A stretch of DNA of 45,848 nt from DATCZB01 sp035513215 (lineage in GTDB: Bacteria; Pseudomonadota; Gammaproteobacteria; Steroidobacterales; Rariloculaceae). Positions 8,702 through 17,676 of the stretch are shown here, piece by piece. The translations under genes were made by a program, and so were the position numbers. The stretch spans positions 1-45,848 of the forward strand of contig DATKCK010000048.1 of NCBI GenBank assembly GCA_035513215.1. The letters are read 5' to 3'. Position 1 is the first letter of the stretch. Each line of letters opens with the position of its first letter. Under the pieces are notes generated by a model, which had not been told where the DNA came from, did not search any database, and worked only from the letters and a program-made list of their open reading frames with translations.

Positions 8702-9544
8702 ATGAAGAATAGTCAGGCCATGCCGGCACATAAAGTCTTTTTCGTGTCCGATCAGACAGGGGTGACCGTCGAGACGCTCGGGCACAGCCTCCTCGAGCAA
8801 TTCGAGGGCATGGAATTCGAGATGGTCACGCTGCCGTTCGTCGATACGGTCGAGAAAGCCGAACGGGTTGCCGCAAAAATCGACCGCAGCGCGACCGAGG
8901 ACGGCAGAAGGCCGATCGTCTTCGCAAGCCTCGTTCAGGACGAGGTCCGCGCCGCGCTGCTGCGGGCCGACGGGCTCGTGCTCGACTTCTTCGAGGCCTA
9001 TCTCGCGCCGCTGGAGGTCGAGCTCAACAGCCCGTCCTCGCATACGCTTCGTCGCGATCACGGCATCGACGACTCGGCCGGCTATAGCCAGAGAATCGAA
9101 GCGACGAACTTTGCGCTGGCCGCCGATGACGGGCACGGGGGCGAGCTGTATTCCCGCGCCGATATCATCCTGGTTGGCGTGTCCCGGTCGGGAAAGACGC
9201 CGACCTGTCTCTATCTTGCACTTCAGTACGGCATTTTCGCGGCGAATTATCCGCTCGCCGGTGACGAGTTCGAGGGCAGCGGTCTGCCGCGGGCAATTTC
9301 GCGTTACCACGACAAGCTCTACGGCTTGACGATCAAGGCCGATCGCCTGCAAAGCATCCGTCGCGAGCGCCGCGCCGAGGGCAGGTATGCCTCGGCCGGT
9401 CAGGTCAGCTTCGAGCTTCGCGCCGCGGAGTCCATGTTTCGGCGCCACGGAATACCGTTCATCGATACGACGCATTCATCGATCGAGGAGATCGCGAGCA
9501 CGATCCTCAGCGAGGCGGGCCTCGAGCGGCGCGTTCGCGGTTGA
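8702..9544 (+). CDS. ppsR: PEP synthase regulatory protein (kinase/pyrophosphorylase)
   Basis: About 280 residues. HKVFFVSDQTGVTVETLGHSLL opens the DUF299 domain, and GVSRSGKTPT (near 158-167) is its P-loop. The family inactivates PEP synthase by ADP-dependent phosphorylation of a threonine next to the catalytic His and reverses it with phosphate; that Thr-Cys-His is present in the neighbouring ppsA. Two starts are possible, ATG at 8702 or ATG at 8720, just before the conserved region; neither has a strong ribosome site. The same frame stays open far upstream, but that part is antisense to ppsA and not coding. Confidence 0.95.
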   Translation: MKNSQAMPAHKVFFVSDQTGVTVETLGHSLLEQFEGMEFEMVTLPFVDTVEKAERVAAKIDRSATEDGRRPIVFASLVQDEVRAALLRADGLVLDFFEAYLAPLEVELNSPSSHTLRRDHGIDDSAGYSQRIEATNFALAADDGHGGELYSRADIILVGVSRSGKTPTCLYLALQYGIFAANYPLAGDEFEGSGLPRAISRYHDKLYGLTIKADRLQSIRRERRAEGRYASAGQVSFELRAAESMFRRHGIPFIDTTHSSIEEIASTILSEAGLERRVRG

Positions 9545-9646
9545 CGCGAATCGCGACGAAACGGGCACGCGTATCGTGGTGCTCGCACGCGGCTTGTGGC
9601 ATGCTCGATCCGATGCGAACGAGATCACATTGCGAGTGCAGCGAGG

Positions 9647-10102
9647 ATGCTTGCTGACAGTCTGCTCTTGCCGGAGTGCACCTACCGGCCGGGCAGTTTC
9701 AGCGGCCTGATGCTGCTCTATGAGAGCAACTTTCTGAAGCTCACCGGCCTGATCGGCACGCTCGATCCCAACACGCCATGCTGGATCTCGAGAGCAAGGG
9801 GCGACAGTGATCTCTATCTCGAACGCACGCATTCGGCGCCTTACACGACGACGCTGTGTATGACTTACTGGCTACGCGACGGCAGCGGTGTGCTGATCAA
9901 GGATCCGGACATGACGATCAGGATCTACCACGACGCCGCTCAGGCCGAGGCCGTCGGCTGCCGCGCAGGGCACCGGCATCGGCTGCTGCGCGAGCTGGGA
10001 GCGTCACACGCCGGAGAGCTGAATCGACGGTGGCAGACAAATATGATGCTAAACAAGTGGTTAGACTATCTGATCGATAGCGGCCACGGATTCGCCCGCT
10101 AA
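9647..10102 (+). CDS. DUF1249 (YqiB-like) family protein
   Basis: About 151 residues from ATG 9647. Family hallmarks are LLYESNFLKLTGLIG near the start, YTTTLCMTYWL, PDMTIRIYHDAAQAEAV, and a C-terminal NKWLDYLIDSG. This matches YqiB-type proteins of gammaproteobacteria, which are cytosolic and of unknown function. An in-frame GTG at 9596 would add 17 residues without family similarity, so I prefer the ATG. Confidence 0.85.
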   Translation: MLADSLLLPECTYRPGSFSGLMLLYESNFLKLTGLIGTLDPNTPCWISRARGDSDLYLERTHSAPYTTTLCMTYWLRDGSGVLIKDPDMTIRIYHDAAQAEAVGCRAGHRHRLLRELGASHAGELNRRWQTNMMLNKWLDYLIDSGHGFAR

Positions 10103-10205
10103 CCCCTTCACCATATTCTTGCTCTGAATCACGGTTTCGCCGGCGCCGAGCCGCTATATTTTTTGTTCAATCGAACCTTCACGCGGGCTTGAGAGCGCTC
10201 AACGG

Positions 10206-11237
10206 ATGCTTGCGGCATTGATCCAACGTAGCAACGAGCTGGAAGAGGACTCACTCCTCAAGCTCTATTGGAATCGGGCCGGCGTCAAGCGCGAGCTGGT
10301 CAATCTCAAACGCGAGCACTTCGACCTGCTGGAAAAGCTCGAGCAGCAGGAAGGAGCGATACTCCGTGCCCAGAGTCAGCTCGAAGGTCTCGAGCGCCTG
10401 TTGACGAATCCGCTGGCCGCGGCCAATGCGATGGTCTATTTTCAGCTTCGGCACTTGTGGCGCGTAGCGGCCCTGAAGGTGCAGCAGTTCGGCAAGGAGC
10501 TTAAGAGCCAGCGCGAAAAGCGCGAACGCGTGCAACTGCACAACGCGGTCCTCGCCAAGCGCAACCGGCGGCTACAGGCGATCAAGGAGAAGCTGGACGA
10601 CCTGCTTCAGAAGCGCAAGCTCGCGATCGAGGAGGCGTTACGCTTGGAAAAGCGCCTGGAGCGCATGAACTTCATCGTCAAGTTCTTCGCCGGGCGCTCG
10701 ATGCGCAACCGCCTTCACGGCATGAAGCAGAACCGGGCGGCGCTCGAGGAACGCATCGAGGAATTCAACGATATCATCGAGAAGATCCAGGGCGAGCCCC
10801 TGCCGGAGCCGGACGGGCTGTCGCTCGAGAACCGCCGGCTGATCAACCTGGCGATCATCGCCCTGGCCCAGCATCTCGTCGTGCACTTTTCCGAGCACGA
10901 TCTGGCGCGCCTTGCGAGAAAGGCGACGAAACGCACGGTGGCGGACATGAAATTCGGCGACCGCCGCGTCTGCGATCAGATGGTCGAGCGCGTGCGCGAG
11001 AAAATCGAGGAGCTGAATAACGACAAGAGGCTGGCCGACCACGTAAAGCGCCGCACCGACCTGCTCGTCAACAAGGTGAAGTATCGCCACGAGACCGACG
11101 CCGCGCCGATGCAGGCCGGCCTCGCGGAGATCGTCATCTCACCGGACCGGGAAATGCAGGGTCAGCTCTACGACCCACCGCTTCGCGCCAATGTCCTCGA
11201 GGACGATTTCTGGGATCTGAGCCAGGTGCTGCTCTAA
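10206..11237 (+). CDS. Coiled-coil protein of unknown function
   Basis: A 343-residue, strongly charged protein with no signal peptide or membrane segment. Long heptad-rich stretches cover about 25-200 (EELVNLKREHFDLLEKLEQQEG-like, KRNRRLQAIKEKLDDLLQKR) and again about 265-300. The C-terminus is acidic and aromatic (EDDFWDLSQVLL), resembling a short docking tail. Start ATG 10206; TATATT at about 10152 may be part of a promoter. I do not recognise the family. The stop TAA (11235-11237) touches a long palindrome. Confidence 0.8.
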   Translation: MLAALIQRSNELEEDSLLKLYWNRAGVKRELVNLKREHFDLLEKLEQQEGAILRAQSQLEGLERLLTNPLAAANAMVYFQLRHLWRVAALKVQQFGKELKSQREKRERVQLHNAVLAKRNRRLQAIKEKLDDLLQKRKLAIEEALRLEKRLERMNFIVKFFAGRSMRNRLHGMKQNRAALEERIEEFNDIIEKIQGEPLPEPDGLSLENRRLINLAIIALAQHLVVHFSEHDLARLARKATKRTVADMKFGDRRVCDQMVERVREKIEELNNDKRLADHVKRRTDLLVNKVKYRHETDAAPMQAGLAEIVISPDREMQGQLYDPPLRANVLEDDFWDLSQVLL

Positions 11238-11300
11238 ATTGGGGTCAGACCCCTTTCAGGTTTGGATCGAATCCAAACCTGAACGGGGTCTGACCCCATT
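11238..11300. repeat. REP-like long imperfect palindrome (63 bp)
   Basis: Two 30-nt arms (11238-11267 and 11271-11300) are inverted repeats with two mismatches around a 3-nt loop (CGA). Each arm holds GGGGTC(A/T)GACCCC, itself a palindrome, plus an inner AGGTTTGGAT/ATCCAAACCT stem. It begins on the base after the stop codon of the coiled-coil gene. The same GGGGTCTGACCCCATTTA core recurs at 36357-36422. There is no T-run, but the hairpin could still protect or end both convergent transcripts. Confidence 0.85.
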
Positions 11301-11322
11301 TAGACGTGACCCCATTTAGACG
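11291..11322. repeat. Two tandem copies of a 16-bp half-repeat
   Basis: TGACCCCATTTAGACG occurs at 11291-11306 and again at 11307-11322. The first copy overlaps the right arm of the palindrome; the second is an extra half-copy. The second copy supplies the stop codon (TAA, complement of 11316-11318) of the tail-specific protease gene on the minus strand. Confidence 0.8.
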
Positions 11323-13427
11323 CCGCCGTCGAGGTTGGCGTCGGAGACGGCCGAGGCCGCGCGCGTCGGTTGCCCGGCCGCGATCTCGGCTACGGCGAGG
11401 GCGGCCTGCTCGAGCAGAATCTCGGCTGCCGAAGCGGTGTCCTCGAGCTCGGTGAGCTCGTCGAGCGAAGCCACCGGCACCAGGCCGAGCGCTACGCGGC
11501 GCTCGTTCTCGCGTTCGAGCTGGGCCTGCTCCTCGGCGTCCTGCTCGGCGCGCCGCATCTCGATATTCAGCGAGACGGTGTGCTCGTTCCAGCTCGAGAC
11601 TCGCGCCGAGAAGTCCTTCTCGAGGTAGTTGAAGTTCGGGTCGCTGGTGGCGCGTAGCCGCTGGCGCTCGTTGAGCACGCCGATGGCGGCGTCGAGCGGC
11701 GGCCGGGGACGATACTCGACCGGTTCGATCCGGTCCCACGGCAGGGCCGTCTCGCGCGTGTTCTCGCCGACGGCCTCGGCCGGAATTCCGGAGGGCAACT
11801 CGATATCGGGTATGACGCCACGGTTCTGCGTGCTGTCCCCGGTCACGCGGTAGTACTTGCCGATGGTCAACGTGAGCTGGCCGTTGCCCGAGCTGCTGCC
11901 GCGAATGATGCGGTCGAGCGGAAAGAGATTCTGAACGGTGCCCTTGCCGAAGGTCTGCTGCCCGATGATGACGCCGCGCTGATAGTCCTGAATCGCGGCA
12001 GCGAAGATCTCCGAGGCGCTGGCGCTGTACCGATCGACGAGAACGGCGAGCGGGCCGTCGTAGACCGCCGCCGGGCTCGGGTCGGGATGAATCTCGAGAT
12101 CGCCGTCCGTATCCCTGACCTGGACAACCGGCCCCCGGTCGATGAAGAGGCCGCTGAGCTCGGTCGCCTCGGACAGATGGCCGCCGCCATTCTGGCGCAG
12201 ATCCATGACGATGCCGTCGATGCCTTCTGCTTCGAGCTCCGCGATGAGACGGGTAACGTCTCGCGAGGTGCTCGTGTAGTCGGCCTCTCCCGACGTCCGT
12301 GCGGCGAAGTCCTGGTAGAAACGCGGCACCGTGATGACGCCGATCCGGTAGACCGTGCCGTCATCGAGCGTCACCTCGAGCCGGTCGCTCTTGGCGACCT
12401 GTTCCTCGAGCTTCACTTTTTCGCGCGTCAGCGTGATGACCTGCTGCGGTGAGCCGGGCTCTGCGCCGGCCGGCAGCACGCGAAGGCGAATGAGCGAGCC
12501 CTGTGGCCCGCGTATCCGCTGCACGACGTCCTCGAGCCTCCAGCCGACGACATCGGTGAACTCCTCGTCACCTTCGGCCACACCCGTGATCCGGTCGAGC
12601 TCGTGAAGCTGACCGTCGAGGTCGGCCGGACCGCCCGGAATCACCTCGACAACCTCGACGAGGTCGTCCTGCTCCTGGAGGCGGGCGCCGATGCCCTCGT
12701 AGGAGGCGCTCATATCGATCCGGTACTCTTCGGCGTCCTGCGGCGAGAGATAGGTCGAGTGCGGGTCCATCGTGTGGGCGACGGCATTCATGAACGTATC
12801 GAAGGCGTCGCCGCCGTCAAGGTCGGCAATGTTGTTGTGCATGCGCTCGTAGCGCTCGCGCAGCGTCTCGGTGGCTTCGGGCCAGGTCTCGTCGGCCATG
12901 ATGAGCGTCAGCGCGTCGTTCTTGACCCTCAGGCGCCAGATTTCCCGCATCTCGTCCTCGGTCGTCGGCCATCCGAGCTCGGTGCGGTCCCAGCGATAGT
13001 TTTCGTCGACCGTGAAGTCGGGCGCGGTCTCGCTCTCGAGCAGCGAAAGCGCGTAGGTCACACGCTGAGTCACGCGCATGCGAAACCGATTGAAGATATT
13101 GAATGCGGGGGCGAGATCGCCCTCGCGCGCGCTCTCATCGAGCACGTACCGGTAGTTGCCGAACTCGGCAACGTCGGAGGCGAGAAAATAGACGCGGTTG
13201 CCGTCGAGGCTATCGAGGTATCGATCGAGGATCGCCGACGACATCGAGTTGTCCAGCGGTAGCTGGGAGTAGTGCCACTGCTCGATGAGCTCGGTGACGC
13301 CGCGACTGATCTCCGGATGCTGTGGCGACATCTCGACCGGGACCATCGGTTCTATGCTTGCCTGCAGCCCGATCGACGTCAGCGATCCGACCGCGACGAG
13401 CAGCCATAAGCTCCGTGTTCTTCTCAC
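11316..13427 (-). CDS. prc: Tail-specific carboxy-terminal processing protease (S41)
   Basis: A 703-residue periplasmic protease with a signal sequence (MRRTRSLWLLVAVGSLTSIG), an N-terminal helical domain, a PDZ domain (about 235-330), the S41 domain, and a C-terminal DUF3340-like region (about 540-680). The serine lies within SASASE (468-473) and the general-base lysine is K495 in QTFGKGTVQ. Prc-type enzymes trim C-termini of envelope proteins. Start is GTG at 13427 behind AGGAGAGGG. The last codon and stop fall at and inside the repeat at 11307-11322, so the extreme C-terminus may have been altered by that insertion. Confidence 0.96.
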   Translation of the reverse strand: MRRTRSLWLLVAVGSLTSIGLQASIEPMVPVEMSPQHPEISRGVTELIEQWHYSQLPLDNSMSSAILDRYLDSLDGNRVYFLASDVAEFGNYRYVLDESAREGDLAPAFNIFNRFRMRVTQRVTYALSLLESETAPDFTVDENYRWDRTELGWPTTEDEMREIWRLRVKNDALTLIMADETWPEATETLRERYERMHNNIADLDGGDAFDTFMNAVAHTMDPHSTYLSPQDAEEYRIDMSASYEGIGARLQEQDDLVEVVEVIPGGPADLDGQLHELDRITGVAEGDEEFTDVVGWRLEDVVQRIRGPQGSLIRLRVLPAGAEPGSPQQVITLTREKVKLEEQVAKSDRLEVTLDDGTVYRIGVITVPRFYQDFAARTSGEADYTSTSRDVTRLIAELEAEGIDGIVMDLRQNGGGHLSEATELSGLFIDRGPVVQVRDTDGDLEIHPDPSPAAVYDGPLAVLVDRYSASASEIFAAAIQDYQRGVIIGQQTFGKGTVQNLFPLDRIIRGSSSGNGQLTLTIGKYYRVTGDSTQNRGVIPDIELPSGIPAEAVGENTRETALPWDRIEPVEYRPRPPLDAAIGVLNERQRLRATSDPNFNYLEKDFSARVSSWNEHTVSLNIEMRRAEQDAEEQAQLERENERRVALGLVPVASLDELTELEDTASAAEILLEQAALAVAEIAAGQPTRAASAVSDANLDGGV

Positions 13428-13550
13428 GACCCTCTCCTCAAGACAATGGCTCCCCGCACGGCAAGGTGTAAGCTAGTTTCTCGGCCCCCACCGCTCCAAT
13501 CAAGTCTAACATGCTGGAAACGCTAAGCTAATCACGGTTACAGACTTTTC

Positions 13551-13844
13551 ATGAAACCATCGGTAGCGCTACTTGGTTTCCTGCTCGGCTCGAGCGGCGC
13601 GATCTGTTTCGGGCTCGTCGGCGTCGCATTGATCTTCCTGATACTCGCGCCGGAGCATCCTGAGCTCGGCACCGAGGTCGGGCCCCTGATCGGCCACCTC
13701 GCTCGATTCGCCTGCCTGACGGCGGCCTCCGCCTGGAGCTTCTATGGGCTGGTTCGCGACCGGCCGTGGCGGCGGACCAGCGTCGTCGTCCTGACGCTGA
13801 CGCTGCTGGGGGTGGCGCTGAGCTACGCCGTGCTGCCGGTCTGA
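13551..13844 (+). CDS. Small membrane protein
   Basis: A 97-residue hydrophobic protein with three likely membrane segments (about 5-33, 45-65 and 77-96) separated by short charged loops (RDRPWRRTS). It starts at ATG 13551, about 120 bp from the divergent prc start, with no clear ribosome site. It ends 9 bp from the stop of the convergent gene at 13854. Family not recognised; the hydrophobic pattern supports a real gene. Confidence 0.65.
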   Translation: MKPSVALLGFLLGSSGAICFGLVGVALIFLILAPEHPELGTEVGPLIGHLARFACLTAASAWSFYGLVRDRPWRRTSVVVLTLTLLGVALSYAVLPV

Positions 13845-13853
13845 GCGCAATGA

Positions 13854-14078
13854 CTAGCGCTGATTCTTGCTGATGCGATCCCAGGAAGCGCTGCGATCGA
13901 ATTTCCCCGTGTTGTACGGATTGAAGTCGCCGTCGGTCTGCGCGGATTTTTGGTCCTGCGTGGGCTTTTTCTCGAACAGATGCGCCGTTGCCGAGCGCGG
14001 CCTCGGCGCGCGCGACGGGCGCGAACGCGGGGGAGGGGCCGATTCCCATCCGAGCCAGCTCAGCAATCGTGAAAGCAT
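13854..14078 (-). CDS. Small hypothetical protein
   Basis: A 74-residue basic protein. The N-terminus (MLSRLLSWLGWESAPPP) is amphipathic, the middle is rich in Pro, Arg and Ser, and the C-terminus (NPYNTGKFDRSASWDRI) looks like a conserved motif seen in short proteins of related bacteria, from memory only. No strong ribosome site is seen before the ATG at 14078. Function unknown. Confidence 0.55.
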   Translation of the reverse strand: MLSRLLSWLGWESAPPPRSRPSRAPRPRSATAHLFEKKPTQDQKSAQTDGDFNPYNTGKFDRSASWDRISKNQR

Positions 14079-14160
14079 TGGGGACTCACGTGATCGATCT
14101 GCGCGTTAGGTTAACAGTATCGCCGATCAACGCGGCATCTTTCCGTCGCCGAAATGTGAA

Positions 14161-14430
14161 CTAGCTCACAGCTCGCCGGTTGCGCCGCAGCCAGTAGACG
14201 AACCGCAAGAGCTGAATGCCGATATAAGGGCTCAGCACGAGCATCCAGGCATGCCATCTGCCGTCAGTGAGCGCGGCGCCGATCGCCTGGTAGAACCCCG
14301 GCAGTCCGGCCTCGTATTCCCCGACGAGCAGTTGTCCGACGAGGTAAACCATCGCCGGCAGGCCGATCAGGCCCACCGCCAGCGCCGCGAGCGCGAGCAG
14401 GGCCTCCTTGACGGTTCGCGGCGGTTTCAT
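14161..14430 (-). CDS. Small inner-membrane protein, last gene of a five-gene run
   Basis: 89 residues starting MKPPRTVKEALL at ATG 14430. Two clear hydrophobic segments (about 10-38 and 60-80) and a basic C-terminus (WLRRNRRAVS) suggest an inner-membrane protein with both ends in the cytoplasm. It begins 10 bp after the stop of the FHA gene, so it is almost certainly in the same operon. A longer in-frame start at 14661 would lie antiparallel inside the FHA domain coding region and is rejected. No family recognised. Confidence 0.7.
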   Translation of the reverse strand: MKPPRTVKEALLALAALAVGLIGLPAMVYLVGQLLVGEYEAGLPGFYQAIGAALTDGRWHAWMLVLSPYIGIQLLRFVYWLRRNRRAVS

Positions 14431-14440
14431 CGGCCGCCCG

Positions 14441-15532
14441 TCAATGCGGTGGCTGACTGCTGATGAAGCGGAACCTCGACTCACCGATCGTGATCTCGTC
14501 TCCGTCAGCAAGCGCCCTGCGCCGGACACGCTCGGCGTTGACATAGACGCCGTTGGTGCTCGACTCGTCCTCGATATACATGTCGGAGTTCTCGCGCCGA
14601 ATCGTTGCGTGCTGACGGCTGACGAAATCGGCCGAGATCTGAATGTCGCAATCGGCGGCACGGCCGATGGTTATGGCTTCCTTGTTCATCACGTACCTTT
14701 CACCGAGGTCCGAGCTCAGGCAGACGAGCTCCGGGGCATCGCCGGATTCCGGCACGCGGGATTCGTCGGACGGGTCGAAGGCGATCGACGCTACCTCGCC
14801 CTCGGGTCCCGTGAGTTCGGACGTCGGATCGAGATCGGGGCCGGGACGGGCCGATCTCGCGTGTTCGAGCCTGCGGTTCATCCGTCTCAGCCTGTCACGC
14901 AAGGCCTCGGCTCGGCCGCCCTGGTGATGCAGGCGTTCCTCGAGCTGCTGCTCGCGGGCGATGCGCTGGGCCAGCTCCGCTTCGAGTTCGGCGATGCGGC
15001 CGGACTTGGCGTCGACCTCCTGCTCCATTTCGCGCCAGCGATCGGCGCGGCCGGCAATGTAAGTCTCAAGCGCGGCAATGCGTTCGAGCAGCTCGCGCTC
15101 GCCGCTGCGGTCATCGGCCGGGCCGTCGCGCGCCTCGGCCTTTTGAGCGCCCGGCGCCGGCAGCGACTCCAGCAGCGACTCCGGCAGCGGCGTCGCCGCC
15201 GGCGGGTCCGCCGGCCGGCGCAGCGCCGTCTTGAGCTCGGCAATCGCCCGATCCTGGCTCTTCAGGCGATTCTCGAGTGTCTGCCACCGCCATTCGGCCG
15301 CTTCGAGCGTCGCGCGCAAAGTCTCGAGGGAGGCCTCGAGCGGGCGCTCGGATCCCTCTTGCCCGTTCTCCGAGGCGGCTGGCGTCTGTGCCGGCGCTGC
15401 CTCCGCCTTCCCGGACGCGGCGGCCTCGACCGCGGTCACGACCTGGAATCGCAATATCGCTTCCTCGGACAGAACCGGCAGCTCGTCCGTACCGTCGGCC
15501 TCAATTCGAGATTCCGTTAAATGCCCTTTCAT
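14441..15532 (-). CDS. Coiled-coil protein with C-terminal FHA domain
   Basis: A 363-residue protein. Residues 1-65 are low-complexity acidic, about 65-225 form a coiled coil (for example ERELLERIAALETYIAGRAD), and about 265-355 form an FHA domain with ITIGRAADCDIQI, SRQHATI and STNGVYVN, including the Arg, Ser/His and Asn-Gly that bind phosphothreonine. No membrane segment is visible. It lies between a Ycf46-type AAA ATPase (9 bp upstream) and a small membrane protein (10 bp downstream), suggesting a phosphorylation-responsive scaffold; no kinase gene is in the window. Confidence 0.85.
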   Translation of the reverse strand: MKGHLTESRIEADGTDELPVLSEEAILRFQVVTAVEAAASGKAEAAPAQTPAASENGQEGSERPLEASLETLRATLEAAEWRWQTLENRLKSQDRAIAELKTALRRPADPPAATPLPESLLESLPAPGAQKAEARDGPADDRSGERELLERIAALETYIAGRADRWREMEQEVDAKSGRIAELEAELAQRIAREQQLEERLHHQGGRAEALRDRLRRMNRRLEHARSARPGPDLDPTSELTGPEGEVASIAFDPSDESRVPESGDAPELVCLSSDLGERYVMNKEAITIGRAADCDIQISADFVSRQHATIRRENSDMYIEDESSTNGVYVNAERVRRRALADGDEITIGESRFRFISSQPPH

Positions 15533-15541
15533 TTCAGAAGA

Positions 15542-16936
15542 TTAGGACGTTTTTCTAGTTTTGAACGTAGCGGAAAGCCTACCACTTTGGCGCCGGTCAG
15601 TCAGCCGGCACGGTGCGTGAACGAGCCCAGCCGCGCAGCGCGGCGACGCGCTCGGCCATGATGACCGACAGCGGCCGCGTCCGGGCGATCTCGGCCAGCA
15701 GATGGGCGGGCCCGGGCTCCTGCCGGGTTGCGCGTCGGTCGGCAGATCGACGAAGAAGATCTCGTCGAAACGGCCCTTGCGGATGAGCTCGGGCGGCAGC
15801 GCGTCGATGTCGCTTGCAGTCGCGACCATCAGGACATTGGCCTGGCGCTCGGCCATCCAGGTCAGGAGACTGCCGAGCACGCGCTGGGACGTGCTGGTAT
15901 CGCTGCCGTGCGTCGCCACGCCTTTCTCGATCTCGTCGAGCCAGAGCACACACGGGCTCATGACCTCCGCGGTTGCGAGCGCCTCGCGCAAATTGCGCTC
16001 GGTCTCGCCGTGATACTTGTTGTACAGCGAGCCGAAGTCGAGCCTGAGCAGCGGCGAGCCGAAAGCGCTCGCGGCCCCCTTCGCGGCGAGACTCTTGCCG
16101 CACCCCTGCACACCGAGCAGCAGTATGCCCTTCGGCGGGTCGAGGCCGGCCGGACGATCCGCCGAGAACGCCGACCGGCGTTGCTGGAGCCAGCGTTTGA
16201 CGTTGGCAAATCCCGCGATCTCGTCGAACCGGGCCGTGTCGTACTCGAAGCTCAAGACTCCCGACTGGTTGAGAAGCCCATGCTTGGCCTTCATGACCGC
16301 CGGCAGATCGTCAGGCGTCAGTGCACCGTCGTCGACGATCGCCGTCTTCGCAAGCCTTTCGACATCGGCATGATTGAGGCCGGCCAGGTTTCGGACCAGC
16401 AGGCCGAGCGCCGTCGTGTCGATCTCGAGCCTGCGGTTCGGTTCGGACTTCTGGTATTCGGCGGCGACGCGCATGATGATCCGGCGCCGCGCGTCGTCGT
16501 CGGGCAGACGCATCTCGAAGCGGGCGCTGAGGCCCGTCAACTCGCTCGGCAGCGTCACGCGGTGACTGACCAGAAGGACGACCGAGCGCGACGATTCGGC
16601 GCGAAGCGCAATGTCCTTGAGCAACCGCGGAATGACCGGATCCTCGAGAAACGGGTGAAAATCGAGCAGGGCGTAAATGCCGGGCTTGTCGACCGCGCGA
16701 ATGTGACCGAGCATGTCCTTTGGCTCGACGGCGTGCCGTTGGGGCTCGAGATCGAGATCCAGTCGCTGTAGCCCGTCGGTCACTGACCAGCGATAGAGGG
16801 GACGGTAAGCCACTTTGGGGCTCTCGACCGCGATGCGCGTCAGCAGACCAAGGAAGCGCGTCTCGTCCGCCGTCTCGATGACGATGATCGGAACGCCCGA
16901 GCGCAGCACGAGCTCGAGATCGTGGCGGTCGGTCAT
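15542..16936 (-). CDS. Ycf46-type AAA ATPase with a C-terminal deletion and frameshift
   Basis: The 464-residue frame has an N-terminal degenerate AAA half (1-220) and an active AAA core with Walker A GVQGCGKS (275-282), Walker B LWLDEIE (332-338) and RKGRFDEIFFVDLP (386-399). After about residue 402 the sequence stops resembling the family (GRSPGPPICWPRSPGRG). The expected family ending is in another frame at about 15712-15597: AHLLAEIARTRPLSVIMAER, closing with WARSRTVPAD. The intervening lid segment (roughly 60 residues by memory of the family) is missing. The gene therefore appears broken by an out-of-frame deletion near 15700-15735, or the assembly is wrong there. Confidence 0.8.
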   Translation of the reverse strand: MTDRHDLELVLRSGVPIIVIETADETRFLGLLTRIAVESPKVAYRPLYRWSVTDGLQRLDLDLEPQRHAVEPKDMLGHIRAVDKPGIYALLDFHPFLEDPVIPRLLKDIALRAESSRSVVLLVSHRVTLPSELTGLSARFEMRLPDDDARRRIIMRVAAEYQKSEPNRRLEIDTTALGLLVRNLAGLNHADVERLAKTAIVDDGALTPDDLPAVMKAKHGLLNQSGVLSFEYDTARFDEIAGFANVKRWLQQRRSAFSADRPAGLDPPKGILLLGVQGCGKSLAAKGAASAFGSPLLRLDFGSLYNKYHGETERNLREALATAEVMSPCVLWLDEIEKGVATHGSDTSTSQRVLGSLLTWMAERQANVLMVATASDIDALPPELIRKGRFDEIFFVDLPTDAQPGRSPGPPICWPRSPGRGRCRSSWPSASPRCAAGLVHAPCRLTDRRQSGRLSATFKTRKTS

Positions 16937-16979
16937 TCGCTGCCGGTCCGTGCGCGGCGGCCGGCAGCCGGACGCAATC

Positions 16980-17666
16980 TCAGCCGATCTCCTCGGGGCC
17001 GGCGCCGTAGCCAGTCGGAGTCGTCAGGAACTGCTCGAGCTGGTCCGTCAGACCGCGGCAGGCCTTCGCCTGGGGCCGCGCGATGAACGGAAACGGGATG
17101 ATCACGGCCGGCATTACGCTGCGTCCGCGAACGTCGGTATGGATGGTTCCGGAGTGACTGAGGTCCGCGATGTCCCAGACCGCGGCATCGTAGCGCGAAT
17201 CGTCCTCCCACCAGGCGAGCCCCATGCAGCCCGCGCCGCCGATGCCGGCAGCGCAGGTGATGCTGCCGCCGCTCGCGACGCGGTCGGTCGACCCGTCTAG
17301 CCAGACGAGAAAGCGCACGCCCGTATCCTTGACGCGCTCGGCGACGGCGGGCCTGTCGAGCAGCTCCGACATGTCCACCATGTTCAGCGGCGCCGTCGAC
17401 GGCTCGAACCAGGGATAGAGCGTGTCCTCGAATTCCGTCGAGTCGTGGACGATGATCTCCTGCTTGCCGCCGGCCAGCGATTCGGCGATGCAGTCGATGA
17501 AGTCCTGTTCCGCCTCGTGCGTCGAGTGGTGTCGGCGGGCCAGAATGACGACGCCGTCTCCGGGCTCGAGCACTGCATCCGTTGCCTTGTATGGTTCAAT
17601 ACGCGCCGTCGTGCTGCACCCGATGAGCAAGGGCATGGCGATGACTGCCGGCAGGAGAATCCGCAT
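16980..17666 (-). CDS. Lipoprotein of unknown function
   Basis: 228 residues from ATG 17666. A lipobox LLIGC follows the hydrophobic segment MRILLPAVIAMPLLIGC, predicting lipid modification. The mature part has paired cysteines in a Gly-rich stretch (ITCAAGIGGAGCMGLAWW) and ends EQFLTTPTGYGAGPEEIG. An upstream ATG at 17705 would put 13 charged residues before the signal peptide and overlap the previous gene, so I use 17666. It lies 10 bp after another lipoprotein gene and 43 bp before the AAA ATPase gene. Family not recognised. Confidence 0.8.
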   Translation of the reverse strand: MRILLPAVIAMPLLIGCSTTARIEPYKATDAVLEPGDGVVILARRHHSTHEAEQDFIDCIAESLAGGKQEIIVHDSTEFEDTLYPWFEPSTAPLNMVDMSELLDRPAVAERVKDTGVRFLVWLDGSTDRVASGGSITCAAGIGGAGCMGLAWWEDDSRYDAAVWDIADLSHSGTIHTDVRGRSVMPAVIIPFPFIARPQAKACRGLTDQLEQFLTTPTGYGAGPEEIG

Positions 17667-17676
17667 CGAGCGCTGC

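Noticed and set aside
11238..11322. The palindromic repeat as one end of a transposon.
   Set aside because: No transposase or opposite terminal repeat lies in the flanking region; the structure is self-contained.
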